Notes: generated by a model from the letters alone, not told the origin. A stretch of DNA of 15,910 bases from JASFEQ01 sp050122535 (GCA_050122535.1 JASFIT010000058.1:1-15910); one strand, 5' to 3'; positions 6,551-13,956 are shown, counted from the first letter of the stretch. A program made the numbers and translations.

Positions 6551-7426
6551 ATGGCGGAAGGGAAAGAATATTTTAGATGGACGGAATCAAAGGTTGTAAA
6601 TGAAGACATTGACTGGAAAAAAGCGGATGTCATTGCAGCGGGTGTGGATGTGGGTTCGGTCAGCTCACAGATGGTTGTTCTGGCTGATGGGGAGATTTAT
6701 GCATACAGCAATACCCGCAGTGGGTCCAGCAGCCCAAACAGCGCCAAGAAGGCCGCGGACATGGCTTTAGAGGATACGGACCTGAAACTGGAGGATATTC
6801 ATTATATTGTGGGTACGGGCTATGGCAGGGTAAACATCCCTTTTGCAAACAAGAGTATAACGGAAATCTCCTGTCACGGGATAGGGGCAAATTACATGTA
6901 TGGTTCTTCGGTCAGGACACTACTCGATATGGGAGGGCAGGACTGTAAGGCCATACACATCAATGAGAAAGGTAAGGTCACAAATTTTTTGATGAATGAT
7001 AAGTGCGCTGCCGGCACGGGGCGAGGGATGGAAGTGATTGCCGAACTGCTAGCTGTTCCAGTGACCGACATCGGAGATAGATCACTTGATGTTGATGAAG
7101 AGCCCTCGCCTGTGAGCAGTACCTGCGTGGTCTTTGCGAAATCAGAAGCCACGGGACTTTTGAAGGATGGGTGGTCAAAAAACAAGGTTTTGGCTGCCTA
7201 CTGCCTGGCCATGGCCCAAAGAGTCAACGACCTACTGCAAAGAATAGAGGTTGAAAAGGATTTCGCCATCACGGGTGGGATTGCGAAGAACGCGGGCATT
7301 GTGAAAAGGATTGAGAGAATCCTAGGGGTCGAGGCGCTAGAACCAAAACATGATCCACAAATTGCCGGTGCACTGGGGGGCGCACTCTATGCACAGGCCC
7401 TGTATAAAAGAAAAAAATCAAAATAA
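6551..7426 (+). CDS. bcrA: BcrA/BadF/BzdP-like ATPase subunit of benzoyl-CoA-type reductase
   Basis: A 291-residue partner of the preceding ATPase. Phosphate loop GVDVGSVSSQ is at 31-40, GTGYGRVNIPFANK at 88-101, DMGGQDCKAI at 126-135, and cluster-ligand cysteines are Cys152 (DKCAAGTGRGME) and Cys192 (STCVVFAKSEA). ITGGIAKN completes the nucleotide site. These blocks are very close to BcrA/BadF as I know them. The length resembles the short Azoarcus-type BzdP rather than the longer Thauera BcrA. With the BcrD-like subunit it should form the heterodimeric ATP-hydrolysing electron activator; a paired heterodimer favours a reductase over a 2-hydroxyacyl-CoA dehydratase, which uses a single homodimeric activator. 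Start ATG 6551 with GGAG at 6541-6544; an in-frame TTG two codons earlier is not needed. About 35 charged N-terminal residues precede the ATPase fold. Confidence 0.9.
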   Translation: MAEGKEYFRWTESKVVNEDIDWKKADVIAAGVDVGSVSSQMVVLADGEIYAYSNTRSGSSSPNSAKKAADMALEDTDLKLEDIHYIVGTGYGRVNIPFANKSITEISCHGIGANYMYGSSVRTLLDMGGQDCKAIHINEKGKVTNFLMNDKCAAGTGRGMEVIAELLAVPVTDIGDRSLDVDEEPSPVSSTCVVFAKSEATGLLKDGWSKNKVLAAYCLAMAQRVNDLLQRIEVEKDFAITGGIAKNAGIVKRIERILGVEALEPKHDPQIAGALGGALYAQALYKRKKSK

Positions 7427-7500
7427 AACCAAAACCCGTCAGGATCAGAGGTTGTTTCTTAACTACTTGACCGAGGCAATAGGAATAGGAGGGTTATTTA

Positions 7501-8631
7501 ATGTTTGAAAGATTTGCAGATACATTTGAACGTCGACATGAATATGCCAAGGATTGGAAAAGAAGGACGGGGGGCAAAGTGGTAGGTTTTCTTTGCAGTT
7601 ATGCCCCTGAGGAAATCTTGTATGCCGCAAATATCCTTCCTGTAAGGCTCATCGGTGCTCAACAGTCATCAGATCTCGTGGAAAAGTACATCGCCTCTAA
7701 TATTGGTTGCTCCTTTTGTAGGGATTGTTTGGGCCAAGGATTGGAAGGGGAATATGATTACCTGGATGGAATTGTTCAGGGACAAACATGCCTGCATACA
7801 GGTGAAGTCTATTGGATATGGCAGAAACACATTCCCGTAGAATTCTCCTATTTTTTGGGTGTTCCCCATAGCACCCAAGGTGTGGGAAGATATGAGTACC
7901 TGGCGGAAGCATACAGGGAGTTCAAAGAGGCCTTGGAAGAATGGACCGGAAAAGAAATTACAGATGAAGATCTGGATCGGGCCATCGATGCGTTCAACAC
8001 GAACCGAAGCCTTATACGAGAAATATTCGAGTACCGCAAAAAAGGGGACCCGCCGGTGACAGGTGCTGAGGCACTCGACTTGGCATTGTCTGGCCAGATC
8101 ATGGATCGCCAAGAACACAACGAAATGATGAAAGAAGTCCTACGTGATCTGCCGAATCGGGAGATGGACAGAGAGACGGGAACAAGAATAATGATCATAG
8201 GGAGTGTGAATACAGATCGCGAATTCATGCAGCTCGTGGAGGAGGAGATGGATCTTCCGGCAACCATCGTCATCGACGACACCTGCACAGGGATGCGGTA
8301 TAATTTCAATGATGTCACGCCCCAGGAAGATAGGCTGTTGGCCATCTCTATCCGTTATAATCACAGGCCCCCTTGCCCCAACAAAGACTGGCCAAAGAGA
8401 AGAAGGACGCCTTTCATTAATCACTTGTTAAAGGCCTATAATGTTGAAGCAGCCATATTGTTTAACCACAAATTCTGCCAACCCCATATGCTGGATAATG
8501 CTTACATTGAAGAGATGTTAAAGGAAAAAGATATTCCTACGCTGCAGCTGGAATTTGATATCAGAATCCCGATAGGTCAATTTAGGACCCGTGTGGAGGC
8601 CATGCTTGAGACAACGCTGGATATCATCTAA
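7501..8631 (+). CDS. bcrC: BcrC/BzdN-like catalytic subunit of benzoyl-CoA-type reductase
   Basis: A 376-residue protein of the HgdA/HgdB family (2-hydroxyglutaryl-CoA dehydratase D-component fold). The early hallmark FLCSYAPEEILYAANILPVRL spans residues 30-50 and contains Cys32. It is followed by a cysteine cluster CSFCRDC (Cys70, 73, 76) and QTCLHT (Cys97), which can supply iron-sulfur ligands. A later DDTCTGMRY segment lies in the middle of the protein and FNHKFCQPHM in the last third, both typical of these subunits. The length is close to BcrC/BzdN. Start ATG 7501 with AGGAGGG at 7487-7493. It lies 74 bases after bcrA and 49 before bcrB. With the BcrB-like protein it would bind the aromatic acyl-CoA and perform the Birch-type ring reduction. 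Alternative: a hydroxyacyl-CoA dehydratase subunit, judged less likely because of the two-ATPase set and the ferredoxin. The exact substrate cannot be read from sequence. Confidence 0.85.
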   Translation: MFERFADTFERRHEYAKDWKRRTGGKVVGFLCSYAPEEILYAANILPVRLIGAQQSSDLVEKYIASNIGCSFCRDCLGQGLEGEYDYLDGIVQGQTCLHTGEVYWIWQKHIPVEFSYFLGVPHSTQGVGRYEYLAEAYREFKEALEEWTGKEITDEDLDRAIDAFNTNRSLIREIFEYRKKGDPPVTGAEALDLALSGQIMDRQEHNEMMKEVLRDLPNREMDRETGTRIMIIGSVNTDREFMQLVEEEMDLPATIVIDDTCTGMRYNFNDVTPQEDRLLAISIRYNHRPPCPNKDWPKRRRTPFINHLLKAYNVEAAILFNHKFCQPHMLDNAYIEEMLKEKDIPTLQLEFDIRIPIGQFRTRVEAMLETTLDII

Positions 8632-8680
8632 GGGTATATGGCGCAAATGCCATCATAAAATTCTTTTGTGGAGGTAGTTT

Positions 8681-10018
8681 ATGAGCTCTGAAAAGACAAA
8701 GTATAAGACGGCACCGATGAAGCTGTGGGATGAGGTAAAACAGCTCAAGCAAAAATATTTTGAGGAGTACCGGGATGCCAAGAAAAATGGGCGTATCCGC
8801 ATTCTTTCTGCAACCTCTTTAAGTCTGAGTATGCACGCGGGCTTCAGGGATGCAGTCATTATGGGAGCGGAGCCATTCGCAGCCAACATAGCCTTTCATA
8901 GGGACTTTTGCATCAAATGCCTGGAGGAATGTGAAAAGCACGGATTTGGGAGAGAAATATGTGGTTACAGCAAATGCGTTTGGGGAGCCATGTATTTGGA
9001 TAAAAATGTTATGCCCGATGGTGAGATGGTGGACGAATGGATGAAACCAGATGTGGGCACCAGTACCTCCCTTGCTCCCTGCCACGTTAAATGGTTCCAA
9101 ACTTTGGGTGAGGTATCTGACACGCCCATTTACCCGTTCGATCTCCCAAAGGCCTATCCCTACAATAATGAAAATATTCTCGATTATCTAACCAAACAGG
9201 TCCTTGATTATATTGAGTTTGCAGAAAAGACCACCGGCAAGAAATTTGATGATGAGCTCTTCATTGAATCGGTGATCAATGAGAGCCGATCCTTCAAATT
9301 GTGGACACAGATCATGTTGCTCAACCAGAACACCCCGGCACCGTTGGACGAAAAAACAATCTTCTCATTTATCACGCCAAACCTGATGAGGCCTTTTAAG
9401 AAGGAAACCGGGGATTTTTATCAAAGGCTCCTCGATGAAACCGCAGAGCGGGTGGAGAAAAAAATCGCTGCAGTGGGAAATGAACAATTCAGGGTCATTA
9501 CGGATGCCATCCCTCCATGGCCCAATCTGCAATTATACAGATATATGGAAAAGGAGTATGGCGTGGTTGTTCTCGGCTCGCCCTATGTTATCTGCCTTGC
9601 TGGTACGTGGATGTTTGACGATGATGGTGAGCTCGTTCCCACGCCCACGCCTGAAGAGGCGGGCATGAAACTTGACACAAGAGAAAACACGGCTAGAGCC
9701 CTTGTCTGGTACAAATCGCATTTTGCGACGGAGACGCCTTATAACATCGCCTGCGGTGAGGTGCTGCACCACCTGGCTTTGACTGTTGCAAAACAATGGC
9801 ATGCAAATGGGGGTATTCTGCACCAGAATCGGGGTTGCACGATGCAGGCATTGGGCAGCATTGAAAGTAGAAATGCGCTGGCAGAGGCGGGTATCCCCTG
9901 CATAAACTATGAGGGGAATGACGCTGATCCCAGGGATTTTGACATGCCCAATCTGAAAAGGAAATTCGACATCTTTTTCGAAGCCAACAAAGTGAGAAGG
10001 CTAAAGAAAGCGGCCTGA
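8681..10018 (+). CDS. bcrB: BcrB/BzdO-like catalytic subunit of benzoyl-CoA-type reductase
   Basis: A 445-residue second HgdA/B-family subunit, the size expected of BcrB/BzdO. Cysteines at 77, 80, 84, 94, 99 and 134 (FCIKCLEEC, EICGYSKC, APCHVKW) give the iron-sulfur environment. The C-terminal block GCTMQALG, GIPCINYEGNDADPRDF is the family's conserved end, with the E-G-x-D-x-D-P-R motif. Start ATG 8681 with GGAGGT at 8670-8675. It is followed after 150 bases by its likely electron donor, the ferredoxin. The order D-A-C-B-ferredoxin differs from the Thauera (CBAD) and Azoarcus (NOPQM) orders as I remember them. It acts in the cytoplasm with BcrC; the site carries one more cluster and the acyl-CoA pocket, which this subunit helps form. 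No truncation or frame change is visible. Confidence 0.85.
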   Translation: MSSEKTKYKTAPMKLWDEVKQLKQKYFEEYRDAKKNGRIRILSATSLSLSMHAGFRDAVIMGAEPFAANIAFHRDFCIKCLEECEKHGFGREICGYSKCVWGAMYLDKNVMPDGEMVDEWMKPDVGTSTSLAPCHVKWFQTLGEVSDTPIYPFDLPKAYPYNNENILDYLTKQVLDYIEFAEKTTGKKFDDELFIESVINESRSFKLWTQIMLLNQNTPAPLDEKTIFSFITPNLMRPFKKETGDFYQRLLDETAERVEKKIAAVGNEQFRVITDAIPPWPNLQLYRYMEKEYGVVVLGSPYVICLAGTWMFDDDGELVPTPTPEEAGMKLDTRENTARALVWYKSHFATETPYNIACGEVLHHLALTVAKQWHANGGILHQNRGCTMQALGSIESRNALAEAGIPCINYEGNDADPRDFDMPNLKRKFDIFFEANKVRRLKKAA

Positions 10019-10137
10019 GTGTTTCCAGCCTGCCAAGACGGGGGATTAGGGAGCAAAGATTGGCGTTGCGCCATCTGGTACCCCGTTGGTGAGCAAGTGA
10101 AGTTTTGAACGAAGATGAGCGACCAGCCTTTACCGAA

Positions 10138-10151
10138 GAAAAAATTTTTTC
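10138..10151. repeat. GA6T6C perfect palindrome before the ferredoxin gene
   Basis: Six A followed by six T, flanked by G and C, gives a 14-bp perfect palindrome ending 17 bases before the ferredoxin ATG. It lies in the 150-base gap 10019-10168, which also has a short hairpin TGGCG-TTG-CGCCA (10061-10073) but no gene. A bend or an AT-rich protein site are possible; it may be chance. Confidence 0.3.
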
Positions 10152-10168
10152 ACAGGGTAATTTAAGCG

Positions 10169-10393
10169 ATGAGTTACAGAATCCCTGAAGATTGCATATT
10201 TTGCGGCACATGCGCGGAAGAGTGTCCCACCCAGGCCATATATGAGGGAGAAGAACAGTACCATATTGATCCGGAAAAATGTAACGAGTGTGTCGGTTTT
10301 TTTGAGTCCCCGCGATGCGCCGAGGCCTGTCCCCTAGAATTACCTGAGCCGGATCCTGAACAGGAAGAGAGAAAAAGCTCAGTTTCAAAATAA
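10169..10393 (+). CDS. 2[4Fe-4S] ferredoxin, Allochromatium type, donor of the reductase
   Basis: A 74-residue ferredoxin. First cluster: Cys9-x2-Cys12-x2-Cys15 plus Cys54; second: Cys38-x2-Cys41-x8-Cys50 plus Cys19. The long loop between Cys41 and Cys50 (VGFFESPR) is the mark of Allochromatium-type ferredoxins. The same type donates electrons to benzoyl-CoA reductase in Thauera and is encoded as bzdM in Azoarcus. An acidic C-terminal tail with several E and D residues follows the clusters. Start ATG 10169; only a modest AGGG lies upstream, with longer than usual spacing. Being next to bcrB, it is most likely the dedicated low-potential donor that the ATPase component feeds into the catalytic module. 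It is cytoplasmic and has no export signal. Confidence 0.92.
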   Translation: MSYRIPEDCIFCGTCAEECPTQAIYEGEEQYHIDPEKCNECVGFFESPRCAEACPLELPEPDPEQEERKSSVSK

Positions 10394-10501
10394 GTGTTGA
10401 TCGGTTCACTGATCTGCTAAATAGAAAGGAGGATTCCGTAAGAGCTGAGGGCAATGGATGTACACCATTACTTTATTTAATGAGGAGGAGGTATATGAAT
10501 T

Positions 10502-11428
10502 ATGGACGATATCAAAGCAATTGACATCAATAATTGGCCTACCCAAGTTGAAGGACTGAACTATGACTACAACAAGTTTCAGGAATGGCGGCAGATGGCC
10601 CAGACAACCTTTAAGCCCATGTTCCCTACAGGGAGGTTCCCGTTCACGCCTGAAGAGAGAGAGAAATTCAAGTATCTCTACGGGACCGTCTTTTATCCGT
10701 ATGAGTCCGTGGATAAGCTGGTGGAGGCCATGGACAAAGAGGGGTATGACAGTGTTTGTCTTTGCGCCCTAAGGATGTGGTCTTACCGAAGGACCTTTGA
10801 ATTAATCGTGGATTATACCGAAGAGCATATCTATGAGTTAATGAAGCAGGCCAATGGACGGATCATTGGTGTAGCCGGGTATAATCCCTTCAGGATCCCT
10901 GAGAGCATTGAATGGATAGAAAAGTCCGTTACGGAATATGGGTTCAAGATGGTATTTGCCCATCCCATTACTTTTGGTTTGCGCTTTAACGACAAAAAAA
11001 TGTATCCGCTTTATGCTGTGTGCAATAAACTGGGGATCCCCGTTTCCATTCAGGTTGGGCATTCGGCAGAACCCCTTCCAAGCTGGGTTGGTCACCCCAT
11101 AACCGTTGATGAGGTGGTGCTGGACTTCCCCGATCTCAAGATGAACCTATCACATACCGGTTATCCCTGGAGATTGGAATGGCAAGATATGCTTTGGAAG
11201 CATCCCAATGTCTATGGTGATCTTGCCGCCTATATGCCGAGCGGCCTTGATAAAGAAACGCTTGATTTCATCAATAGCGGTGTCGGACGTCTAAAGGTGA
11301 TGTGGGGAACCAACGGATTTGGTCTGAAGCGAGGCAAGCAGGAAATCCTGGGAATGGATTGGAAGGACGAAACCAAAGCCAATGTGCTTCGTAATAATGC
11401 GGTCAGGTTTCTGGGCCTGGAAGAGTGA
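10502..11428 (+). CDS. Divergent amidohydrolase-2 family protein lacking the HxH motif
   Basis: A 308-residue Amidohydro_2-type barrel (ACMSD/decarboxylase-related). The family usually starts IDxHxH and ends with a GSD/GTD aspartate as metal ligands. Here the start reads AIDINNWP (residues 6-13): the two histidines are Asn10 and Trp12. The end reads WGTNG with Asn271 for Asp. QVGHS (184-188, with Gln at the usual 'IHTG' histidine) and LSHTGYPW (216-223) are retained, and FAHP gives another histidine. I recall subfamilies with QVGH and GTN, so those two changes may be shared, but the missing HxH is striking. AGGAGG (10486-10491) lies before ATG 10502; ATG 10495 is only 3 bases away and opens just a 9-codon frame. 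Gene order places it directly after the ferredoxin and before the hydroxyacyl-CoA dehydrogenase, so a role on a dearomatised intermediate is likely. Metal-free catalysis, a different ligand set or a non-catalytic role are all possible. Confidence 0.85.
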   Translation: MDDIKAIDINNWPTQVEGLNYDYNKFQEWRQMAQTTFKPMFPTGRFPFTPEEREKFKYLYGTVFYPYESVDKLVEAMDKEGYDSVCLCALRMWSYRRTFELIVDYTEEHIYELMKQANGRIIGVAGYNPFRIPESIEWIEKSVTEYGFKMVFAHPITFGLRFNDKKMYPLYAVCNKLGIPVSIQVGHSAEPLPSWVGHPITVDEVVLDFPDLKMNLSHTGYPWRLEWQDMLWKHPNVYGDLAAYMPSGLDKETLDFINSGVGRLKVMWGTNGFGLKRGKQEILGMDWKDETKANVLRNNAVRFLGLEE

Positions 11429-11440
11429 TTCTTTTGCATT

Positions 11441-11465
11441 GCGTTCTTTTCGGGTACGCTTTTTT
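11441..11465 (+). terminator. Weak hairpin plus T-run between amidohydrolase and dehydrogenase genes
   Basis: GCGT (11441-11444) can pair with ACGC (11456-11459), with a poor inner stem, immediately followed by six T (11460-11465). At best it is a leaky attenuator inside the operon. Confidence 0.25.
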
Positions 11466-11518
11466 GCTACCGCATTACGCATAACAATTTATGAACAAAT
11501 GATAGGAGGAGGAAGAAA

Positions 11519-12382
11519 ATGGCCATAAAAAAAGTTGCTGTGGTAGGACTAGGCCTCATGGGAAGAGGGATCTTACAGGTATGTGCGCAATCAAACATGG
11601 AAACCTATGGTTATGACGAACTAGAGGAGCAGGGACCGAAAGCGCTTGCCTTTGTTGAAAAGAATATTGACGGCAGAATCAAAAAGGGCAAGATGACAGA
11701 AGATGACAAGAAAGGCATCATGGGAAACATCAAGCTGGTCTCCAGCCTTGAGGACCTGAAAGATGTGGACCTGGTTATTGAGGCTGTGTTTGAAGATCTC
11801 AAGGTAAAGCAGGACCTGTTTAAGAAACTGGACGAAATCGTTCAGCCGAACTGCATCCTTTCCTCTAATACTTCCGCCCTTCAGGCGACGCCCATGGCTT
11901 CGGTCGTTAAAAGGGCAGACAAGTTTATCATCATCCATTTCCACCAACCTCCCACACATATGCGGCTGATAGAGGTTGTCCGTGCGCTTCAGACCAGCGA
12001 TGAAACCACGGCAGCCGCTATGGAATTTTGTAAGACCATTGGTAAGGATCCTGTGGAGATCAAGGTGGATTGTCCCGGATTCTTGACCAACCGCACCATG
12101 GCTCCTCTCTTGAACGAGGTTGCATATTGTATTTATGAGGGTGTAGCGAGCATGGAAGACATTGATAAGGCCTTTATTTCAGGGTTTAACTGGCCCGTTG
12201 GCCCTGTTGCACTCATGGATTTTATCGGTCTGGACACGGTAGAGCATGTCCTGAAAGACCTGCACATTAGAAGAGGGGGGGATAAGTATTGCATGTGCCC
12301 CCTCATCGGCAATCTCGTTGCGGCCGGCCGTTTGGGCGTGAAAAACGGAATCGGTTTCTACGATTATAGGAAGAAGAAATAG
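11519..12382 (+). CDS. 3-hydroxyacyl-CoA dehydrogenase (FadB/PaaH type)
   Basis: A 287-residue NAD-dependent 3-hydroxyacyl-CoA dehydrogenase with the two usual domains. The Rossmann loop is GLGLMG (10-15) and Asp33 at the end of the second strand favours NAD over NADP. Catalytic residues are visible: Ser119 (SSNTSAL), His140, Glu152 (LIEVV) and Asn191 (PGFLTNR). The usual HFFNP loop after the catalytic histidine reads HFHQPP, a change on the substrate side. Length equals stand-alone enzymes such as PaaH or Hbd. Start ATG 11519 with GGAGGAGG close upstream. It is the last gene of the reductase transcription unit; a hairpin terminator follows at 12572. It would oxidise a hydroxyl at the beta position of an alicyclic or opened acyl-CoA. 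The preferred substrate is unknown; the altered loop hints at something other than straight-chain acyl-CoA. Confidence 0.9.
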   Translation: MAIKKVAVVGLGLMGRGILQVCAQSNMETYGYDELEEQGPKALAFVEKNIDGRIKKGKMTEDDKKGIMGNIKLVSSLEDLKDVDLVIEAVFEDLKVKQDLFKKLDEIVQPNCILSSNTSALQATPMASVVKRADKFIIIHFHQPPTHMRLIEVVRALQTSDETTAAAMEFCKTIGKDPVEIKVDCPGFLTNRTMAPLLNEVAYCIYEGVASMEDIDKAFISGFNWPVGPVALMDFIGLDTVEHVLKDLHIRRGGDKYCMCPLIGNLVAAGRLGVKNGIGFYDYRKKK

Positions 12383-12762
12383 CCGGCTTTCTTGCCTGGG
12401 GATTTCTAGGTTGTGTAGGGAGGAGAGGTGGTCGCTTAAATCCCCTCAACTTTTCTCCTTTGTCTCTTTTTGCGTCTGGTTTTTACCCATAGGTATCTGT
12501 CTCTCTCACCGATGCGGCCGCCTCAAATAGTTCAGACAGCGTCATGAGGGTTGATGGAGGAGGATAGAAGGGCTGCAGCTGCCACGCTGCGGCTTTTCTA
12601 TGTGCAATTTGAGGAACCAGGCATCTGGGCTTGGTCAGGTATAGAAGGTTCGTAAAGATAAATTCTCCTTCGACAGAATACCCCCGCTAGGAAGGTAGAC
12701 CCGTTAGAGGGAAATACACTGCATGGAAGCGGGGGGAGCTTGACCTGTTCCGATCGCATTTA
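12383..12762 (+). other. Gene-free 380-base region between two transcription units
   Basis: No credible reading frame is seen. It contains an 8-base inverted repeat GGGGATTT (12398-12405) / AAATCCCC (12438-12445), an interleaved pair AGGAGA (12421-12426) / TCTCCT (12454-12459) that would compete with it, a pyrimidine-rich stretch (about 12441-12475), and the terminator at 12572-12597. The remainder up to 12762 shows nothing else recognisable. Confidence 0.6.
12572..12597 (+). terminator. Intrinsic terminator after the hydroxyacyl-CoA dehydrogenase gene
   Basis: GCTGCAGC (12572-12579) pairs with GCTGCGGC (12586-12593), eight pairs with one G-U, around a TGCCAC loop, followed by TTTT (12594-12597). 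The upstream AAGG can continue the helix into the T-run. It would end the reductase operon 190 bases after its last gene. Confidence 0.6.
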
Positions 12763-12792
12763 TTGACAGAGCTGGATCTTGGGCGATATATT
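12763..12792 (+). promoter_or_regulatory. Near-consensus promoter of the acyl-CoA dehydrogenase unit
   Basis: TTGACA (12763-12768, six of six) is followed after 18 bases by TATATT (12787-12792, five of six). The expected start is near 12799, 15 bases before the ATG at 12814. No TetR-type CAACCGRTTGGT site is present, so this unit may be controlled separately. Confidence 0.6.
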
Positions 12793-12813
12793 TCCGATAT
12801 TTGGGATTTGGCA

Positions 12814-13956
12814 ATGAATCAGTTTTCCCTGACAGATGAAAAAAAGGATTTTGCCAACAGGGTTCTGCAACTGGCACGGACTGAACTTGAATCAAAGTCG
12901 AGTGTCATCGATGAGCAGGCCCGGTACCCACGAGAAGTCATCAAAAAGTTTGCTGAATTTGGCCTCTTCGGTTTGGCTGTTCCCAAAAAATACGGGGGAA
13001 GCGGACGCCCCCTTCTTGACATTTGCCTGGCTATAGAGCAGGTGGCGCGCGTTGATAATTCGGCTGCCCTGTGCGTGGGCGTGAATGTGGGGGGACTTTC
13101 GCCTATACTTCAAGGAGGCAATGAAGAGCAAAAGGGAGACTATCTCCCAAGGATAGCCAAGGGCGAGTCTATTATCGGTGTTGCCTTCACAGAGCCAGAG
13201 GCGGGTTCCGATTTGGGCTCACTGCGTACGCGTGCCGTAAGGAGAGGGGATCACTATGATATCAACGGGAGGAAGTGTTTTATAAGCAATGCCGGTGTGG
13301 CATCCGGCTACTCCCTATTGGCCCGCACGGGCCCCGGGAAGACAGGGATCAGCGCCTTTATCCTTGATGCGGATGTCCCGGGGTTGGAGATTGGCAGAAT
13401 CGAACGCAAGATGGGGGCACGTGGGTCACCTACGGGCGAATTAATTTTTGAAGACTGCAAAATCCCGTTGGAAAAGCGACTGGGGCAGGAGGGTGCTGGT
13501 TTTGACCTGGCCAAGGGGATGCTCCGCTTAACGCGTCCACTTATTGGTGCTCAAGGCGTGGGATTGGCAACAGGCGCTTTTGAATACGCCTTAGAATATG
13601 CTCGAGAATACAGGGAACGTCTTCTCTCTTCATTCGACATCATTCAATACATGTTGGCCGACATGGCCATCAAGACTGAAGCGGCAAGACAGCTGGTCTA
13701 TCAGGCGGCCTCTTTGGTTGATGCAAACCACTCGGAGGCCTCCAAGTTTTCGTCCATGGTCAAATGTTTTGCCTCAGATGTGGCTATGGAGGTAAGCACT
13801 GACGCAATACAGATCTTTGGGCTTCGCGGATATTCGAGCGATTATCCGGTTGGCAGATTTATGAGGGATGCCAAGCTTTTTCAAATTTACGAGGGAACGA
13901 ATCAAATTCAAAGGGTTACCATTGCAAAGGCTCTGCTTGCACTACCTGGTGATTAG
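12814..13956 (+). CDS. Acyl-CoA dehydrogenase 1, with altered RxQFG segment
   Basis: A 380-residue FAD-dependent acyl-CoA dehydrogenase. The family signature TEPEAGSD is at 126-133, and Glu360 in QIYEGTNQIQR is the catalytic base. The usual FAD-contact segment RxQFGxxI is missing: where the neighbouring paralog has ERIQFGRSISSFQ, this protein has REYRERLLSSFD (264-275), two residues shorter. The GGYGY motif also reads GLRGY. The frame extends up to a TTG at 12763, but that TTG is part of the -35 box; ATG 12814 gives the standard MxxFxLT beginning and family length, although its ribosome binding site is weak. It is separated from acyl-CoA dehydrogenase 2 by 59 bases. Likely a flavin enzyme oxidising an alicyclic or branched acyl-CoA, perhaps as a heteromer with its neighbour. 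Altered FAD contacts may reflect a special substrate, a dependence on the partner or reduced activity. Confidence 0.88.
   Translation: MNQFSLTDEKKDFANRVLQLARTELESKSSVIDEQARYPREVIKKFAEFGLFGLAVPKKYGGSGRPLLDICLAIEQVARVDNSAALCVGVNVGGLSPILQGGNEEQKGDYLPRIAKGESIIGVAFTEPEAGSDLGSLRTRAVRRGDHYDINGRKCFISNAGVASGYSLLARTGPGKTGISAFILDADVPGLEIGRIERKMGARGSPTGELIFEDCKIPLEKRLGQEGAGFDLAKGMLRLTRPLIGAQGVGLATGAFEYALEYAREYRERLLSSFDIIQYMLADMAIKTEAARQLVYQAASLVDANHSEASKFSSMVKCFASDVAMEVSTDAIQIFGLRGYSSDYPVGRFMRDAKLFQIYEGTNQIQRVTIAKALLALPGD

Noticed and set aside
7501..10018. 2-hydroxyacyl-CoA dehydratase instead of benzoyl-CoA-type reductase
   Set aside because: Such dehydratases use one homodimeric activator. Here two distinct ATPases (BcrA- and BcrD-like) and an Allochromatium-type ferredoxin are present, so the reductase reading is preferred, though not proved.
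9693..10454. 253-codon open frame on the minus strand
   Set aside because: It lies antisense to the end of bcrB and all of the ferredoxin gene, both of which have clear family motifs; it is a shadow frame.
13846..13853. CCGGTTGG resembling the TetR operator
   Set aside because: It lies inside a conserved coding segment (DYPVGR) of acyl-CoA dehydrogenase 1 and lacks the left half-site.
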